Source: Caldivirga sp. MU80
Lineage (GTDB): Archaea > Thermoproteota > Thermoprotei > Thermoproteales > Thermocladiaceae
Direction: 5' to 3'
NCBI RefSeq assembly: GCF_001663375.1
Contig: NZ_LCTF01000016.1
Location: forward strand, 1-48,673
Length of the DNA stretch: 48,673 nucleotides
The position numbers were made by a program, and so were the translations under genes. Below, one piece after another: positions 1-8,565 of the stretch. The notes under the pieces are model-generated. The model had not been told where the DNA came from and searched no databases. It worked only from the letters and a program-made list of their open reading frames with translations. Numbering within the stretch: position 1 is the first letter of the stretch; every line of letters begins with the position of its first letter.

Positions 1-1141
1 CGTATAGGTTTGCACCAAATAACCTGTAACCCCTTGTGACTGAGGATTTACTGGAACCAAGTATCCTAGCCACCTCATCACTCAGCCTCTCACCAACCAA
101 CCTACCCGTGGTGAATTTACCACCAATGACAGTGGCCATGTTGCTGGGCTTCTCATGCCTAATAACCATGAAGTCCCTTGTAGCCTCCCTGGTATCCACA
201 CCCTGCATCTTGATGAGGGGCCTAACTGAGGCATATGCCCTAACAACACTTATCTTAGCCAGCAGCGGTACCATTTGAGAGCCCTCCGACGTGAGGAATT
301 TGATGTCATCATCTGAGATTGGTAGGTTATCCGGGTCCTCCACTATAACTGCCGTGGTGCCCATTATTGACGTTGAACCATAGGGCAGGAGTATATCACC
401 ATCTGAGGGCATCCTTAACCTGTTGATAACCCTCCTAGTTAACCTACGTTGGTAAACAACCATAACACCCATAGTTGGCATCATATCAACATCGATTCCT
501 GCCATTTTAACAACCCTATAGGTCCAGGGGCCGGCTGCCACTGCTATAACCCTAGCCTTAACGCTCCTAACCCCACCTGTCAAGTGATCCTTAACCGAAA
601 CTTCCCTAACTTCACCCCCATTAATGTTAAATCCTATAACTTCAGCGCCCTGCATTATTAAGGCACCCTCCCTATGTGCTGAAATCGCTATGCTGAACAT
701 TAAATCCCTGGCGAAGACAACCTTATCAGGAACCTCAACCACGGCCTTGACGTTTGGGTTTAGGTTAGGCTCCTCCCTAACTGCTTCCCCTGGGTTAATC
801 TCCCTGTGCTCAATATTAACTTGCCTTAACCCCCTTAGGAACTGGTCCACGTACTCCTCATCCTCCTTTGTAATTGCCACGAAGTAACCGCCGGTATCCT
901 CAACGGCGTGGGGTGCCATGTTCACGAGTACCTTATTCTCCTCAATGCACTCCACGGCGGCCTTCGGATCTGTTACAGCGTACCTAGCACCACTATGTAG
1001 CAGGCCATGCATCCTGCCACTCGTCCCACCGCCAATGGCCCCCCTCTCCAGTAGTACTACACTGAAGCCTCTTAGGGTCAGATCAAGTGCCGTGAATAAG
1101 CCATTAATACCCCCGCCAATCACGGCCACGTCGAAATCCAC
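1..1141 (-). CDS. glpA: FAD-dependent glycerol-3-phosphate dehydrogenase-like protein (partial, C-terminus off window)
   Basis: Probable membrane-linked oxidation of glycerol 3-phosphate to dihydroxyacetone phosphate. Translating the minus strand from a GTG at 1141 gives an uninterrupted frame to the window edge, about 380 codons. The protein opens with a dinucleotide-binding fold, VAVIGGGINGLFTALDL, then GGGTSGRMHGLLHSGARY, which is typical of GlpA/GlpD FAD binding. A late segment, VIGGKFTTGRLVGE, matches the family's second FAD-contact region. The gene follows glpK on the same strand after 71 bases that contain a TATA-like CCTAAATAAG about 26 bases before the GTG, so it can be transcribed separately from glpK. 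The rest of the gene and any GlpB/GlpC partner lie outside the window. Other DAO-fold oxidases are possible, but the glpK neighbour favours this call. Confidence 0.82.
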   Translation of the reverse strand, partial: MDFDVAVIGGGINGLFTALDLTLRGFSVVLLERGAIGGGTSGRMHGLLHSGARYAVTDPKAAVECIEENKVLVNMAPHAVEDTGGYFVAITKEDEEYVDQFLRGLRQVNIEHREINPGEAVREEPNLNPNVKAVVEVPDKVVFARDLMFSIAISAHREGALIMQGAEVIGFNINGGEVREVSVKDHLTGGVRSVKARVIAVAAGPWTYRVVKMAGIDVDMMPTMGVMVVYQRRLTRRVINRLRMPSDGDILLPYGSTSIMGTTAVIVEDPDNLPISDDDIKFLTSEGSQMVPLLAKISVVRAYASVRPLIKMQGVDTREATRDFMVIRHEKPSNMATVIGGKFTTGRLVGERLSDEVARILGSSKSSVTRGYRLFGANLY

Positions 1142-1212
1142 CTAACCACCCATTAACGCTAGGTATCAAACTTATTTAGGTTTTACCTCATGGTTAATAC
1201 CGCTTAATGGGT

Positions 1213-2796
1213 TTACTGCTCATACCCATAGGCCCAAGGCACTTCCTTAGCCCAGCCAAGGGCCCTCTGCACCGCCGCCTTCCACCCCCTGTAGAGCCTC
1301 TCCCTGGTCTCAGGATCCATGGTTGGCTTGAAGACCCTGTCCAGGGCCCAGTTAGCCCTAACCTCATCTAGGCTACCCCAGAATCCAATGGCTAGGCCAG
1401 CTAGGTATGCTGCGCCCAGTGACGTTGTTTCAAATACCTTCGGCCTCCAGACTTCCACGCCAGTTATGTCGGCTTGGAACTGCATTAGGAAGTTATCCCT
1501 TGCAGCACCCCCATCAACCTTAATCCTGGGTATCCTTAACCCAGTGTCGCTAATCATGGCCTCCAGCACATCCCTATTCAAATACGCTATTGACTCCAAC
1601 ACTGCCCTCGCAATGTGCCTCCTTGTGGTGCCCCTGGTTATGCCTATTATAAGCCCCCTGGCGTATTGATCCCAGTAAGGCGCCCCCAGGCCCACGAAGG
1701 CTGGGACGAAGTACACACCCCCAGTGTCCTCTGCCGATGCTGCTAGGGGTTCAACCTCATCGGAAACCTCTATTATCTTAAGCCCATCCCTAAGCCATTG
1801 AACAGCTGCGCCTGTTACGAATATGCTACCTTCAAGGGCATACGTTGCCCTACCCCTCTCCAGCGAGTAGAACACCGTGGTTAGTAGGTTTCCTCTAGAC
1901 ATGATGGGCCTGTCCCCAATGTTCATGAGCAGGAAGTTGCCGGTTCCATAGGTTGACTTAACCTCACCAACTTCAAAGCCAACCTGCCCGAATAGCGCCG
2001 CCTGCTGATCACCAGCGGCACCACACACCGGTATTGAGACCCCACTAAACAGTTTATTAGATACCTCAGGCCCAGTGTAGCCGTAGCAATCTCTATCACT
2101 CGACGGCCTGGGTAGCGGTAGGATGACCCTAGGTATTTTACCCTCAACCTCCAGTAGTTCATCATCCCAGTCAAGCCTATGGATATTGAATAGCATTGTC
2201 CTTGAGGCGTTACTGTAATCAGTAACATGAGCACCGCCTAATCCAGGCGTGAGCGTGTCCCCACTACCCCTGGTTAGGTTCCAGATGACCCAAGTATCCA
2301 CGGTACCGAAGATAGACTCATCCCTAACAGCCCTCTCCCTAAGGCCAGGGACATTATCAAGAAGCCACCATACCTTAGTACCGGAGAAGTATGGGTCCGG
2401 GATTAGGCCAGTCCTAGACCTCACAAGGTCCATGTGGTTAGACCTCAGGTAATCAACCTGTGGGGCTGTCCTCCTATCCTGCCAGACAACGGCATTGTAG
2501 GCGGGTTGCCCAGTCCTCGGGTCCCAGATGACCGTGGTCTCCCTCTGGTTAGTGACTCCAATGGCCGCAATCCTCCTAGGGTCCACCTTAGACTTCTCAA
2601 TAACCTCCTTGACGACCAGCATGACCTTCTCCCAAATCTCAAGCGGGTTATGCTCAACCCAACCGGGCTTAGGGTAGATTTGAGTATGTTCACTGTATGC
2701 GTAACTGACAATCAACCCATTGTGGGACACCAAGGCAGCCCTGGTTCCAGTGGTACCCTGGTCAATCACCAGGATAAGGCCGTCGCCACGGTTCAT
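1213..2796 (-). CDS. glpK: Glycerol kinase
   Basis: Phosphorylates glycerol with ATP to sn-glycerol 3-phosphate in the cytoplasm, feeding the adjacent glpA-like dehydrogenase. The N-terminal FGGY domain begins [17 protein letters not shown] and carries [12 protein letters not shown] and the GTGNFLLMN nucleotide-site region. The C-terminal FGGY domain has [18 protein letters not shown] and [12 protein letters not shown]. The frame is open further upstream, but those residues are not kinase-like, so the ATG at 2796 was chosen. That gives about 527 residues, close to the usual 500. A shared TATA element lies near 2834, between this gene and the divergent aminotransferase. Confidence 0.95.
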   Translation of the reverse strand: MNRGDGLILVIDQGTTGTRAALVSHNGLIVSYAYSEHTQIYPKPGWVEHNPLEIWEKVMLVVKEVIEKSKVDPRRIAAIGVTNQRETTVIWDPRTGQPAYNAVVWQDRRTAPQVDYLRSNHMDLVRSRTGLIPDPYFSGTKVWWLLDNVPGLRERAVRDESIFGTVDTWVIWNLTRGSGDTLTPGLGGAHVTDYSNASRTMLFNIHRLDWDDELLEVEGKIPRVILPLPRPSSDRDCYGYTGPEVSNKLFSGVSIPVCGAAGDQQAALFGQVGFEVGEVKSTYGTGNFLLMNIGDRPIMSRGNLLTTVFYSLERGRATYALEGSIFVTGAAVQWLRDGLKIIEVSDEVEPLAASAEDTGGVYFVPAFVGLGAPYWDQYARGLIIGITRGTTRRHIARAVLESIAYLNRDVLEAMISDTGLRIPRIKVDGGAARDNFLMQFQADITGVEVWRPKVFETTSLGAAYLAGLAIGFWGSLDEVRANWALDRVFKPTMDPETRERLYRGWKAAVQRALGWAKEVPWAYGYEQ

Positions 2797-2828
2797 AGCC
2801 CTAAACCCAGTAGCCGCATAGGGCAACT

Positions 2829-2839
2829 CCTTAATAAGG
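2829..2839. promoter_or_regulatory. Palindromic TATA-like element shared by glpK and the divergent aminotransferase
   Basis: The 11-mer CCTTAATAAGG reads as a TATA box on both strands. Its centre is about 38 bases from the glpK ATG and 18 to 24 bases from the candidate GTG starts (2852, 2858) of the aminotransferase. It is the only A/T-rich promoter-like patch between the two genes. A bidirectional core promoter is inferred from position only. Confidence 0.4.
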
Positions 2840-2851
2840 GGCACGCGTAGG

Positions 2852-3886
2852 GTGCTCGTGGAAATCGGCCACTTTAAATGGTTAAGGTCGCACACGGCCA
2901 GGTACAACCTATCAAGCAGTGGCGTGATGCCGATAACCCTGGGTGAGTTGGTGAAGCTTGGGCAACCGGGCAACATAATTGATGAGTTAACCAGTACCTA
3001 CGCCATCGATAAGGTTAACATTGCGTTAACCCACGGGACACAGGAGGGTAACTTCGCAGCCCTATCAGCATTAAGGGAACTCGGCATCGACAGGGTCGTG
3101 ACAGTAGTGCCCGAGTACGAGCCCATAAGGGCATTACCGGGGTTCCTAGGCCTAAGGCACATTGAGGTTGAGGTTCATGAAACACTCCTAGAGGTTATTA
3201 ACCACATTGAACCGGGGACTGTGCTCCTCCTCTCAAACCCAAACAACCCAACCGGGCTATTCCTAGACAGGAAGCTTCTATGGGAGTTGAGTGATTCATT
3301 AAGGAGGAGGAATGCCTACGCAGTGCTCGACTCAATATTCCTCGAGTTCGTGGAGGAGGACCTCAGGCAACTACCCCTCGAGAACGTGGTCTACACATTC
3401 AGCACATCTAAGTTCTACACAATGAGTGAGCTTAAGGTTGGTTGGGTGATTGGCGATGAGGCCATTATTAAAGCAATTAACGGCATCATTGACCTCGTGA
3501 GCCCATTGGTCCTGGAACTGGACCTGGGTTACGCTTCAATACTAATTAGGAGTAGGAAATGGGTTAGGGAAAGGAACCTAGGCATAATAAGGCCCAATGT
3601 TGAAGTCATGAGGAGGCTGATAGACGCCTTGAGTGGTGGGGTTAAGGTTTACTACACGGAGTACATGCCCATATTCTACATGAGGGTTGATTGCCGGGGC
3701 TTAACAGGAACCTCACTGGCTGAGGGGCTACTGGCCAGGGATGTGTTCGTGGTTCCTGGACACTACTTCGGTAGAGATGACGGCATTAGGGTGGGGTTAG
3801 GTTCGGTTAAGCCTGAGACCTTTGAGATAGCCATGAAGACAATAATTAATGTTGTTAATAGTGAGTGTTCATCAAAACACCACTAG
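2852..3886 (+). CDS. Class I/II pyridoxal-phosphate aminotransferase
   Basis: A PLP-dependent aminotransferase of the aspartate aminotransferase fold, about 344 residues. Visible hallmarks are [15 protein letters not shown] (PLP/substrate-binding NPNNPTG), then [12 protein letters not shown], where the aspartate would contact the pyridine nitrogen, and [19 protein letters not shown], with the Schiff-base lysine in STSK. A late R in the segment ending [10 protein letters not shown] fits the carboxylate-binding arginine. Substrate cannot be told from sequence. The start is GTG 2852 or GTG 2858; the second lies about 24 bases after the shared TATA and is compatible with a leaderless mRNA. The short N-terminus [15 protein letters not shown] looks like a conserved family start, so little can be missing upstream. 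Confidence 0.85.
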   Translation: MLVEIGHFKWLRSHTARYNLSSSGVMPITLGELVKLGQPGNIIDELTSTYAIDKVNIALTHGTQEGNFAALSALRELGIDRVVTVVPEYEPIRALPGFLGLRHIEVEVHETLLEVINHIEPGTVLLLSNPNNPTGLFLDRKLLWELSDSLRRRNAYAVLDSIFLEFVEEDLRQLPLENVVYTFSTSKFYTMSELKVGWVIGDEAIIKAINGIIDLVSPLVLELDLGYASILIRSRKWVRERNLGIIRPNVEVMRRLIDALSGGVKVYYTEYMPIFYMRVDCRGLTGTSLAEGLLARDVFVVPGHYFGRDDGIRVGLGSVKPETFEIAMKTIINVVNSECSSKHH

Positions 3887-4138
3887 AGTTAATTTATAGT
3901 AGAGGAGGGACTTACAATGGAGGGAACTTGGTGCCTATCTAGACTTCGCTTCTTCACCAGCTCCAAGTACCTCTTAACAGGACTCAAGGTCAGTGTAGAT
4001 GTAGAGACTGGTGGAAAGGGTTGATGGGGCGGCTAGGAAGATTTAGGGTAAAGTGATGGTGGTCCTGCACCGCCTGAGGATGGTTCAGAGACTTGAGATG
4101 TGTTTGAATGTTTTTAATTGGGTGGGTTCTATGTTTTA

Positions 4139-4642
4139 ATGCGTCTCAGGACTCACGTAGCCTTCTCCATGGGTTTAATAGCGCTGCTGGAGGTGCTGCT
4201 TAGCGTGGTTAACCCAGTCCTAGTGATCGGCTCATCATTCGTATTATCATACCTAGTGAACTTCATAATAGATGCACTCGGCCATGAGGAGAGGGCTGGC
4301 CGTCCAGTGAGGTCGCCTAGGACACATACAGTGGGTAGGTCGTTCACCATTGGTTTGGTGCTTGGCTTGGCGGTGGCGTTGTTCCTACACTACATGGCCC
4401 CGGTTAACCTAATGCAAGCAACCGTGGTCACCTTAATGGGCCCCATGGTTGGGTGGAGCCACATGCTTCTCGACTCGTTAACCGAGGGTGGGGTTTTCGT
4501 TAAGAGAAAGGGTAGGTGGGTTAGGTTCGCCCTAGCCCACTGGAGCTATAGGAACCCAGCCGCCAACTGGCTGTTCACAATGCTTGGCCTAGCCATGTTA
4601 GCCTACTCAATAGCGCTCATGCTTCATGTGGTACCGCCTTAG
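4139..4642 (+). CDS. DUF1286-family integral membrane protein
   Basis: A small membrane protein of 167 residues with about four hydrophobic segments. The N-terminus RLRTHVAFSMGLIALLEVLL, the central NFIIDALGHEERAG and SPRTHTVGRS, and the later WSHMLLDSLTEGGVFVKR match the archaeal DUF1286 pattern of spaced histidines and aspartates at membrane borders. This layout resembles the metal-dependent YdjM/LexA-regulated hydrolase families. The ATG at 4139 is preferred over an upstream in-frame TTG because TTTTTAA lies about 25 bases before it. Function is unknown. The flanking gap of about 250 bases after the aminotransferase holds no recognised gene. Confidence 0.65.
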   Translation: MRLRTHVAFSMGLIALLEVLLSVVNPVLVIGSSFVLSYLVNFIIDALGHEERAGRPVRSPRTHTVGRSFTIGLVLGLAVALFLHYMAPVNLMQATVVTLMGPMVGWSHMLLDSLTEGGVFVKRKGRWVRFALAHWSYRNPAANWLFTMLGLAMLAYSIALMLHVVPP

Positions 4643-4767
4643 GGTCAGGCTCAGCGGTTACATCAGGGCTCAGCGCTGCAAACTATCATCACTAGTTAAG
4701 CCGGCTCGTTAACCCTAATAAGCTTAATTGTGGTTAAGCATAAAAGGTTAGTTGGAGTGCTTAAGGA

Positions 4768-5148
4768 GTGATCAACGTAGATGAGTTAACGGCCAACCTG
4801 CTCAGCAGTTGCGCCGGTGAGGAGTTCCTGGGTAGGGTGCATTCTGAGGTTCAGGATACAATAATTGATGTGGCCGAGCTTGGGGTTAGTGATGAGGTTC
4901 TCGTTAAGGTGCTCGGCATCTACGCAGTGGCCCAAGCCCTGAGGTGGGTTAGGCTTAACGTTAACACCCAAGCCCCAACAGAGGCCCTCAGCGATGACTA
5001 CGTTAGGGTTATTCAATGCCTAGCCGACGCAATTAGGGGTAAGGGTGCCGGCGACTGCCACGTGTCCAGTGAATTGTTCAGGAGGGCCCTCCAGCATGGG
5101 TTAACCCTTATTAATGAGGTTAAGGTTAAGTGCCTCAGTGACCTGTAG
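4768..5148 (+). CDS. Hypothetical soluble helical protein
   Basis: I do not recognise this family. The 126-residue product is acidic to neutral and predicted mostly helical, without membrane segments. It carries a few cysteines (SSCAGEE, VIQCLAD, GDCHVSS, VKCLSDL) that are not in a CxxC pattern. The GTG start at 4768 lies about 26 bases after CATAAAAG, a good archaeal TATA spacing for a leaderless gene. It stands just before the ribosomal uL24 operon, which has its own TATA, so a shared role is not implied. Confidence 0.6.
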   Translation: MINVDELTANLLSSCAGEEFLGRVHSEVQDTIIDVAELGVSDEVLVKVLGIYAVAQALRWVRLNVNTQAPTEALSDDYVRVIQCLADAIRGKGAGDCHVSSELFRRALQHGLTLINEVKVKCLSDL

Positions 5149-5191
5149 TTAATTTTAAAAGGGCCAATAAACTGGGCTTAAGGATAATAAC

Positions 5192-5626
5192 ATGCCCGCA
5201 TTAACATCATCAGGTCAACCCAGGAGGCAGCATAAGGCGCTTGGTAATGCTCCATGGCACGTTAGGCGTAGGCTGCTCACAGCCCCATTATCAAAGGAAC
5301 TTCAGAGGCAGTTTGGTGTTAAGAGGGTCCCGGTTAGGGTTGGGGACACCGTCCTCATACTGAGGGGGGACTTCAAGGGGACCAGGGGTAAGGTAACCAG
5401 GGTTGACTACAAGAGGGTTAGGATATACGTCGACTCCGCCACGAATAAGAAACCCAGTGGTGAGGCGGTGTACTACCCGATACACCCATCGAAGGTTGTG
5501 ATAGTTGAGCTTGACCAGAGTGACAAGGCAAGGATGGCCGCCATTGAGAGGGCTAGGAAGCAGAGGGAGGTGGCGTTAGGGGGTAAGGTTGAGGTTGTCA
5601 CGACCCAGCAGGGTGGTCAACCATGA
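5192..5626 (+). CDS. rpl24: Large ribosomal subunit protein uL24
   Basis: Assembly protein of the large subunit. The N-terminal [20 protein letters not shown] and the KOW motif region [20 protein letters not shown] (about residues 49-68) are diagnostic of archaeal L24. It is about 144 residues, slightly long because of a Q/V-rich C-terminal tail. TTTTAAAAG near 5155 is a likely TATA box. It overlaps eS4 by four bases (ATGA), so the two are translated as one operon with uL5. Confidence 0.96.
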   Translation: MPALTSSGQPRRQHKALGNAPWHVRRRLLTAPLSKELQRQFGVKRVPVRVGDTVLILRGDFKGTRGKVTRVDYKRVRIYVDSATNKKPSGEAVYYPIHPSKVVIVELDQSDKARMAAIERARKQREVALGGKVEVVTTQQGGQP

Positions 5627-6336
5627 CCCACCTGAGGAGGTCAACCACACCAGACTGGTGGCCTATTAGGAGGAAGGAGGCCCCTTGGTCTGTTAAGCCA
5701 AGCCCAGGTCCGCATCCAGCTGACTCAAGCATACCACTGGCCATACTGATCAGGGACGTCTTACACTACGCCAAGACACTGAGGGAAGCCAGGTTAATAG
5801 TGGGTAAGGGTTACGTTAAGGTTGATGGGGCCGTTAGGAGGGATTATAAGTACCCCGTGGGTTTAATGGATGTCGTGGAGTTAACGCCCACTAGTGAGTA
5901 TTATAGGATGGTTCCTGACCCAGTCAGCTTCCTTAAGCCCATTAAGATCGATAAGGCTGAGGCGAACCTGAAGATATGCAGGATAGAGAACAAAACCATG
6001 GTTAAGTCCGGTAGGGTTCAACTAAACCTACACGACGGAAGGAACATTATTGTTGACCAGGAGGAGGGAAGGAAGTATGGCACACTGGGTAGCGTGCTGG
6101 TTAATCTTGAGGAGGGTAAGCTGGTGGACTACTACCCAATGGAGCCAGGTCGATACGTGATAGCCTTCGATGGGGTTAACGTGGGTAGGCATGGGACACT
6201 GATGGGTTGGATTAGGCCACTTAGGAGGAGGGATGCAATAGCCACCGTCAAGGCTAAGGAGGGTGAGTTCAAGACTGTATTAGACTACCTACTGGTGGTG
6301 GGGAAGGAATCACCAGTCCTAAAGGTGACCGAGTGA
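5623..6336 (+). CDS. rps4e: Small ribosomal subunit protein eS4
   Basis: Archaeal/eukaryotic S4e of 237 residues. The N-terminus [19 protein letters not shown] is slightly diverged but recognisable. It is followed by an S4-like RNA-binding domain ([27 protein letters not shown]), the central S4e domain ([12 protein letters not shown]) and a C-terminal KOW-like part ([10 protein letters not shown]). It overlaps uL24 upstream and uL5 downstream. A GGTGG tract just before the ATG would serve as its ribosome-binding site inside the operon. Confidence 0.96.
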   Translation: MTHLRRSTTPDWWPIRRKEAPWSVKPSPGPHPADSSIPLAILIRDVLHYAKTLREARLIVGKGYVKVDGAVRRDYKYPVGLMDVVELTPTSEYYRMVPDPVSFLKPIKIDKAEANLKICRIENKTMVKSGRVQLNLHDGRNIIVDQEEGRKYGTLGSVLVNLEEGKLVDYYPMEPGRYVIAFDGVNVGRHGTLMGWIRPLRRRDAIATVKAKEGEFKTVLDYLLVVGKESPVLKVTE

Positions 6337-6929
6337 TGCCGGCCATAGACCTATCAACAATCGACCTGAAGACCATTAAGCCAAGCGACATAGACTGGAG
6401 GAGGTTCGTACTGGACACTGGACACCCCATGAGGAGGGTCTTCATTTGGAGCGTTGCAGTTAACATGGGTGTTGGGCAGAGCGGTGAGAAACTTGAGAAG
6501 GCTGCTAAGGTAATGGCTGAGTTAACAGGTAGGACGCCATCCTATAGGCCAGCCCACAAGTCAATAAAGGACTTCGGCATAAGGAGGGGTGAGCCGATAG
6601 GGCTGCTGGTAACCCTAAGGAGGAGTGAGGCGGTGTGGTTCCTACTAAGGGCCCTGGCGGCAGTGGACTTCACCCTAAGGGAGGAGAGCTTCAACGCAGG
6701 CAACGTGAGCTTCGGGGTTAGGGAGCACATACTCGTACCCGGGGCTAGGTACGACCCAGCCCTAGGCATATTCGGCTTCGACGTGGCGGTCACCTTGGCG
6801 AGGCCAGGCTATAGGGTTCAGTATAGGCGTAGGGCAAGGTCAAACATAGGCAAGGTGCATAGGGTGACCAGGGAGGAGACGATCAGGTTCTTCCAGGATA
6901 TAATAGGAGTCAAGATACTTAAACGCTAA
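6336..6929 (+). CDS. rpl5: Large ribosomal subunit protein uL5
   Basis: Binds 5S rRNA in the central protuberance. The sequence has WSVAVNMGVGQSGEKLEKA, LTGRTPSYRPAHKSIKDFGI and the C-terminal FDVAVTLARPGYRVQYRRR, all classic archaeal L5. The ATG at 6336 overlaps the eS4 stop codon (TGATG). An alternative GTG three bases upstream is possible. AAGGTGACC before the junction can act as the ribosome-binding site. The operon stops here; the uS14 and uS8 genes that often follow are absent, and the RNase P RNA gene lies convergent behind it. Confidence 0.96.
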   Translation: MPAIDLSTIDLKTIKPSDIDWRRFVLDTGHPMRRVFIWSVAVNMGVGQSGEKLEKAAKVMAELTGRTPSYRPAHKSIKDFGIRRGEPIGLLVTLRRSEAVWFLLRALAAVDFTLREESFNAGNVSFGVREHILVPGARYDPALGIFGFDVAVTLARPGYRVQYRRRARSNIGKVHRVTREETIRFFQDIIGVKILKR

Positions 6930-6999
6930 CCACTGGTAATAGCATCTACATTTAATCCACAGGTCCCTACGGGGTTTGAGTTAATCCACCTAATTAGCC

Positions 7000-7208
7000 G
7001 CCCAGCACCCATGGCATGGTATAACTCCCCTTCAGTCGGCATCCACCTGGAGCCCAACCTGGGCCTCACCACACGGAGCTCACAGGCCCATGCGGGCCTA
7101 AGCCCCCCTGGTGTATTAATCCAGGGAGGCCCGTGTGCCTGGGGAGTTTCCTAAGACCACCCGTCGCCGTGGTGGTCCTGAACCGCCACCACACCATGGG
7201 TGCCGGGC
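7000..7208 (-). ncRNA. rnpB: RNase P RNA, minimal (type T-like) form
   Basis: Catalytic RNA for tRNA 5' maturation, about 210 nt. On the minus strand a 15-bp terminal helix (P1) pairs 7194-7208 with 7000-7014, with one G-U. The universal P4 helix is intact: AACUCCCC (from 7148-7141) pairs with GGGGAGUU (from 7030-7023), within GGAAACUCCCC (CR-I-like) and GACUGAAGGGGAGUUAUACC (CR-V-like). A P3-like hairpin pairs 7186-7192 with 7169-7175. The length is far below the usual 290-350 nt and leaves little room for a specificity domain, as in the reduced RNase P RNAs of Pyrobaculum, Caldivirga and Vulcanisaeta. A TATA box lies about 26 bases upstream. Confidence 0.85.
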
Positions 7209-7230
7209 TGTTGTTAAACCAACCCCTTTG

Positions 7231-7238
7231 ATTATAAA
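7231..7238 (-). promoter_or_regulatory. TATA box of the RNase P RNA gene
   Basis: TTTATAAT on the minus strand is centred about 26 bases before the first paired base of P1 (7208). This is the normal archaeal distance from TATA to transcription start, and it supports a 5' end of the RNA near 7208-7210. Confidence 0.65.
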
Positions 7239-7257
7239 CCTTCCCCTTTCAACTAAC

Positions 7258-7632
7258 TTAAACCACAAGAACCCTGTCACTATTCTTAGTCCTCATTATT
7301 AATGATGGGAAGTCCAGCGCTTCATCAACGAGTTCACTTAGCTCATCCTTACTCACACCGTAAATTGCCATAACCCCTGTGCACGCGATGACCTTAAGGT
7401 TACCTAGGGATTTGGCATTACTGATTATGCTTAAGTAATCGGCCTTAAACCTACTATACCTCTCCCCCTCTCCCTGGTCACTTAACTGCGGGGTCTTCTT
7501 GAAGGCCAGTATGGCACTGCCACTTATGAATAAGACTACCTCATCCCCTAGGGCTGAGTATGATGCTGCTAGGGCTGATGCAACGTAGAGTTGTGCTGGG
7601 TCATTCCTGGTTAGTATTATGTACGTCGCCAT
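7258..7632 (-). CDS. DsrE/DsrF-like small protein
   Basis: A 124-residue protein with the alpha/beta fold pattern of the DsrE/F family: ATYIILTRNDPAQLYVASALAAS at the start, then ALGDEVVLFISGSAILAFKK, then NLKVIACTGVMAIYGVSKDELS. The single cysteine in ACTGVM sits where sulfur-relay members often keep a reactive cysteine. A role in sulfur transfer or redox chemistry is an inference. A second DsrE-like gene, now broken, lies two genes away (8172-8766) with archease between them. The ORF ends near the RNase P promoter. Confidence 0.7.
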   Translation of the reverse strand: MATYIILTRNDPAQLYVASALAASYSALGDEVVLFISGSAILAFKKTPQLSDQGEGERYSRFKADYLSIISNAKSLGNLKVIACTGVMAIYGVSKDELSELVDEALDFPSLIMRTKNSDRVLVV

Positions 7633-7690
7633 TAGGGTGGCTCCACCTCTGATGGTATTAACTAAGCCGGTTAATGCTTAATATGCAGCG

Positions 7691-8119
7691 TTAAATATCA
7701 ACGACGAATTGAACCCTGTAATGGTCATTAACCTTATCAATCCTCATCATGTTGTAGGTCATGGCCTTCACAATAGTTCCCCTGAAACCATGCTTATTAA
7801 CATCATAATGCTCACCCAGCAGTACAGCCTCAATCCTACCGCCCTCATCAAACCTATTAATGACAATGTCCCCAATGGCCATCTTCCTCCCATCAAACCA
7901 GTAAATAACCTCATCAATCCAGTTGAAGAGCAGTTGCTCAAGATCAACACCCTCAACGGTTACGTTAACGGCCTCAACCTTATCAACCCTACCCGTATCA
8001 TACATTATGTTTAAGACACCCAACGCAGCGTTCCTGAAGGCCTCAGGTAACGTTGAACCGTTAGCTATGATGAGGATGTCCGCCGTGTGGTCACCGTACT
8101 CGAAGGGTGGGTAAGCCAC
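7691..8119 (-). CDS. Archease, RtcB RNA ligase activator
   Basis: Archease helps the tRNA-splicing ligase RtcB become guanylylated, and so supports tRNA intron removal. The 142-residue sequence is typical: FEYGDHTADILIIANGSTL at the N-terminus, LEQLLFNWIDEVIYWFDG in the middle, and HGFRGTIVKAMTYNMM and VQFVVDI at the C-terminus. The early aspartate of GDHTAD and the terminal VDI aspartate fit the calcium-binding site of the family. The job fits this window, which also contains an intron-bearing tRNA gene. The promoter region (8120-8160, A/T rich) separates it from the broken DsrE-like gene. Confidence 0.93.
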   Translation of the reverse strand: MAYPPFEYGDHTADILIIANGSTLPEAFRNAALGVLNIMYDTGRVDKVEAVNVTVEGVDLEQLLFNWIDEVIYWFDGRKMAIGDIVINRFDEGGRIEAVLLGEHYDVNKHGFRGTIVKAMTYNMMRIDKVNDHYRVQFVVDI

Positions 8120-8303
8120 GTGGGTAGTGTTGATTAAGGTTTAATAATTTTTAACCAACATGAGCCTAATCCTAGAAGGTTAACACCTGGTAGCCATTGT
8201 TTATGTAGTACGAAACCCGTTCACCAGCCGGCTTAAGGTCAACCTTGATTTTAAGCAGACTTGAGTCAATACCCCTACCCTTAGCGTAGTTTATGCAGGC
8301 CGA

Positions 8304-8565
8304 ATGACCCCCTCCCCGCCTCAGTGAGGCGGGTTTTCCACCGTGGGGGCCTCGTCCGTTACCCCCTCTTTGGGGGTTAATGGTTTCGTTCTTGGGGTGG
8401 TGGTAAGGGTGGGTAATCGACCCACCGGCTCATCCAAGGCAAGAAAACCCCCTCTTGGGGGCACCACCCCAAGCACCAAAATTCTAGCGGAGCTGGAATT
8501 AATAAACCTATCGTCCCCACGTAGTGGTACAACCCCGCCCTAAAGGGCAGGGCTTGACCATTTTT
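8304..8565 (-). mobile_element. Non-autonomous IS200/IS605-type element, copy 1 (262 bp)
   Basis: Boundaries come from the gene it interrupts and from alignment with the other copies. On the minus strand the flank is TGAC, the left end begins AAAAATGGTCAAGCCCTGCC and the right end closes GGGGAGGGGGTCAT. Right-end hairpins CCCGCCTC/GAGGCGGG and CCCCC/GGGGG match those of the tnpB-bearing copy at 47933. No target duplication is present. Unlike copies 2 and 3 it carries about 85 extra bases that fold on their own (8391-8473). No transposase is encoded. Confidence 0.85.
8391..8473. repeat. Perfect 12-bp inverted repeat enclosing two hairpins, inside copy 1
   Basis: CTTGGGGTGGTG at 8391-8402 is perfectly complementary to CACCACCCCAAG at 8462-8473. 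Inside are GGTGGGT/ACCCACC (8408-8414 with 8420-8426) and CCCCC/GGGGG (8448-8452 with 8457-8461). Together they make a three-way junction. The other two small copies lack this segment. Confidence 0.85.

Noticed and set aside
2434..2850. Plus-strand open frame of 138 codons
   Set aside because: It is antisense to glpK, with no motif and proline/arginine-rich translation.
4021..4077. Possible C/D box sRNA on the plus strand (TTGATGG, GTGATGG and CTGA)
   Set aside because: The C boxes lack the final A, there is no clear D' box, spacing is uneven, and no TATA lies about 25 bases upstream.
3901..4130. Short frames in the gap after the aminotransferase (a 35-codon plus-strand frame and minus-strand VKRYLELVKKRSLDRHQ)
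   Set aside because: Neither has a promoter and start at sensible spacing, and neither is long enough to assign; a decayed gene is possible but unsupported.
8343..8543. Short open frame inside transposon copy 1
   Set aside because: The frame is made of hairpin sequence, has no similarity to TnpA or TnpB, and is absent from the other small copies.
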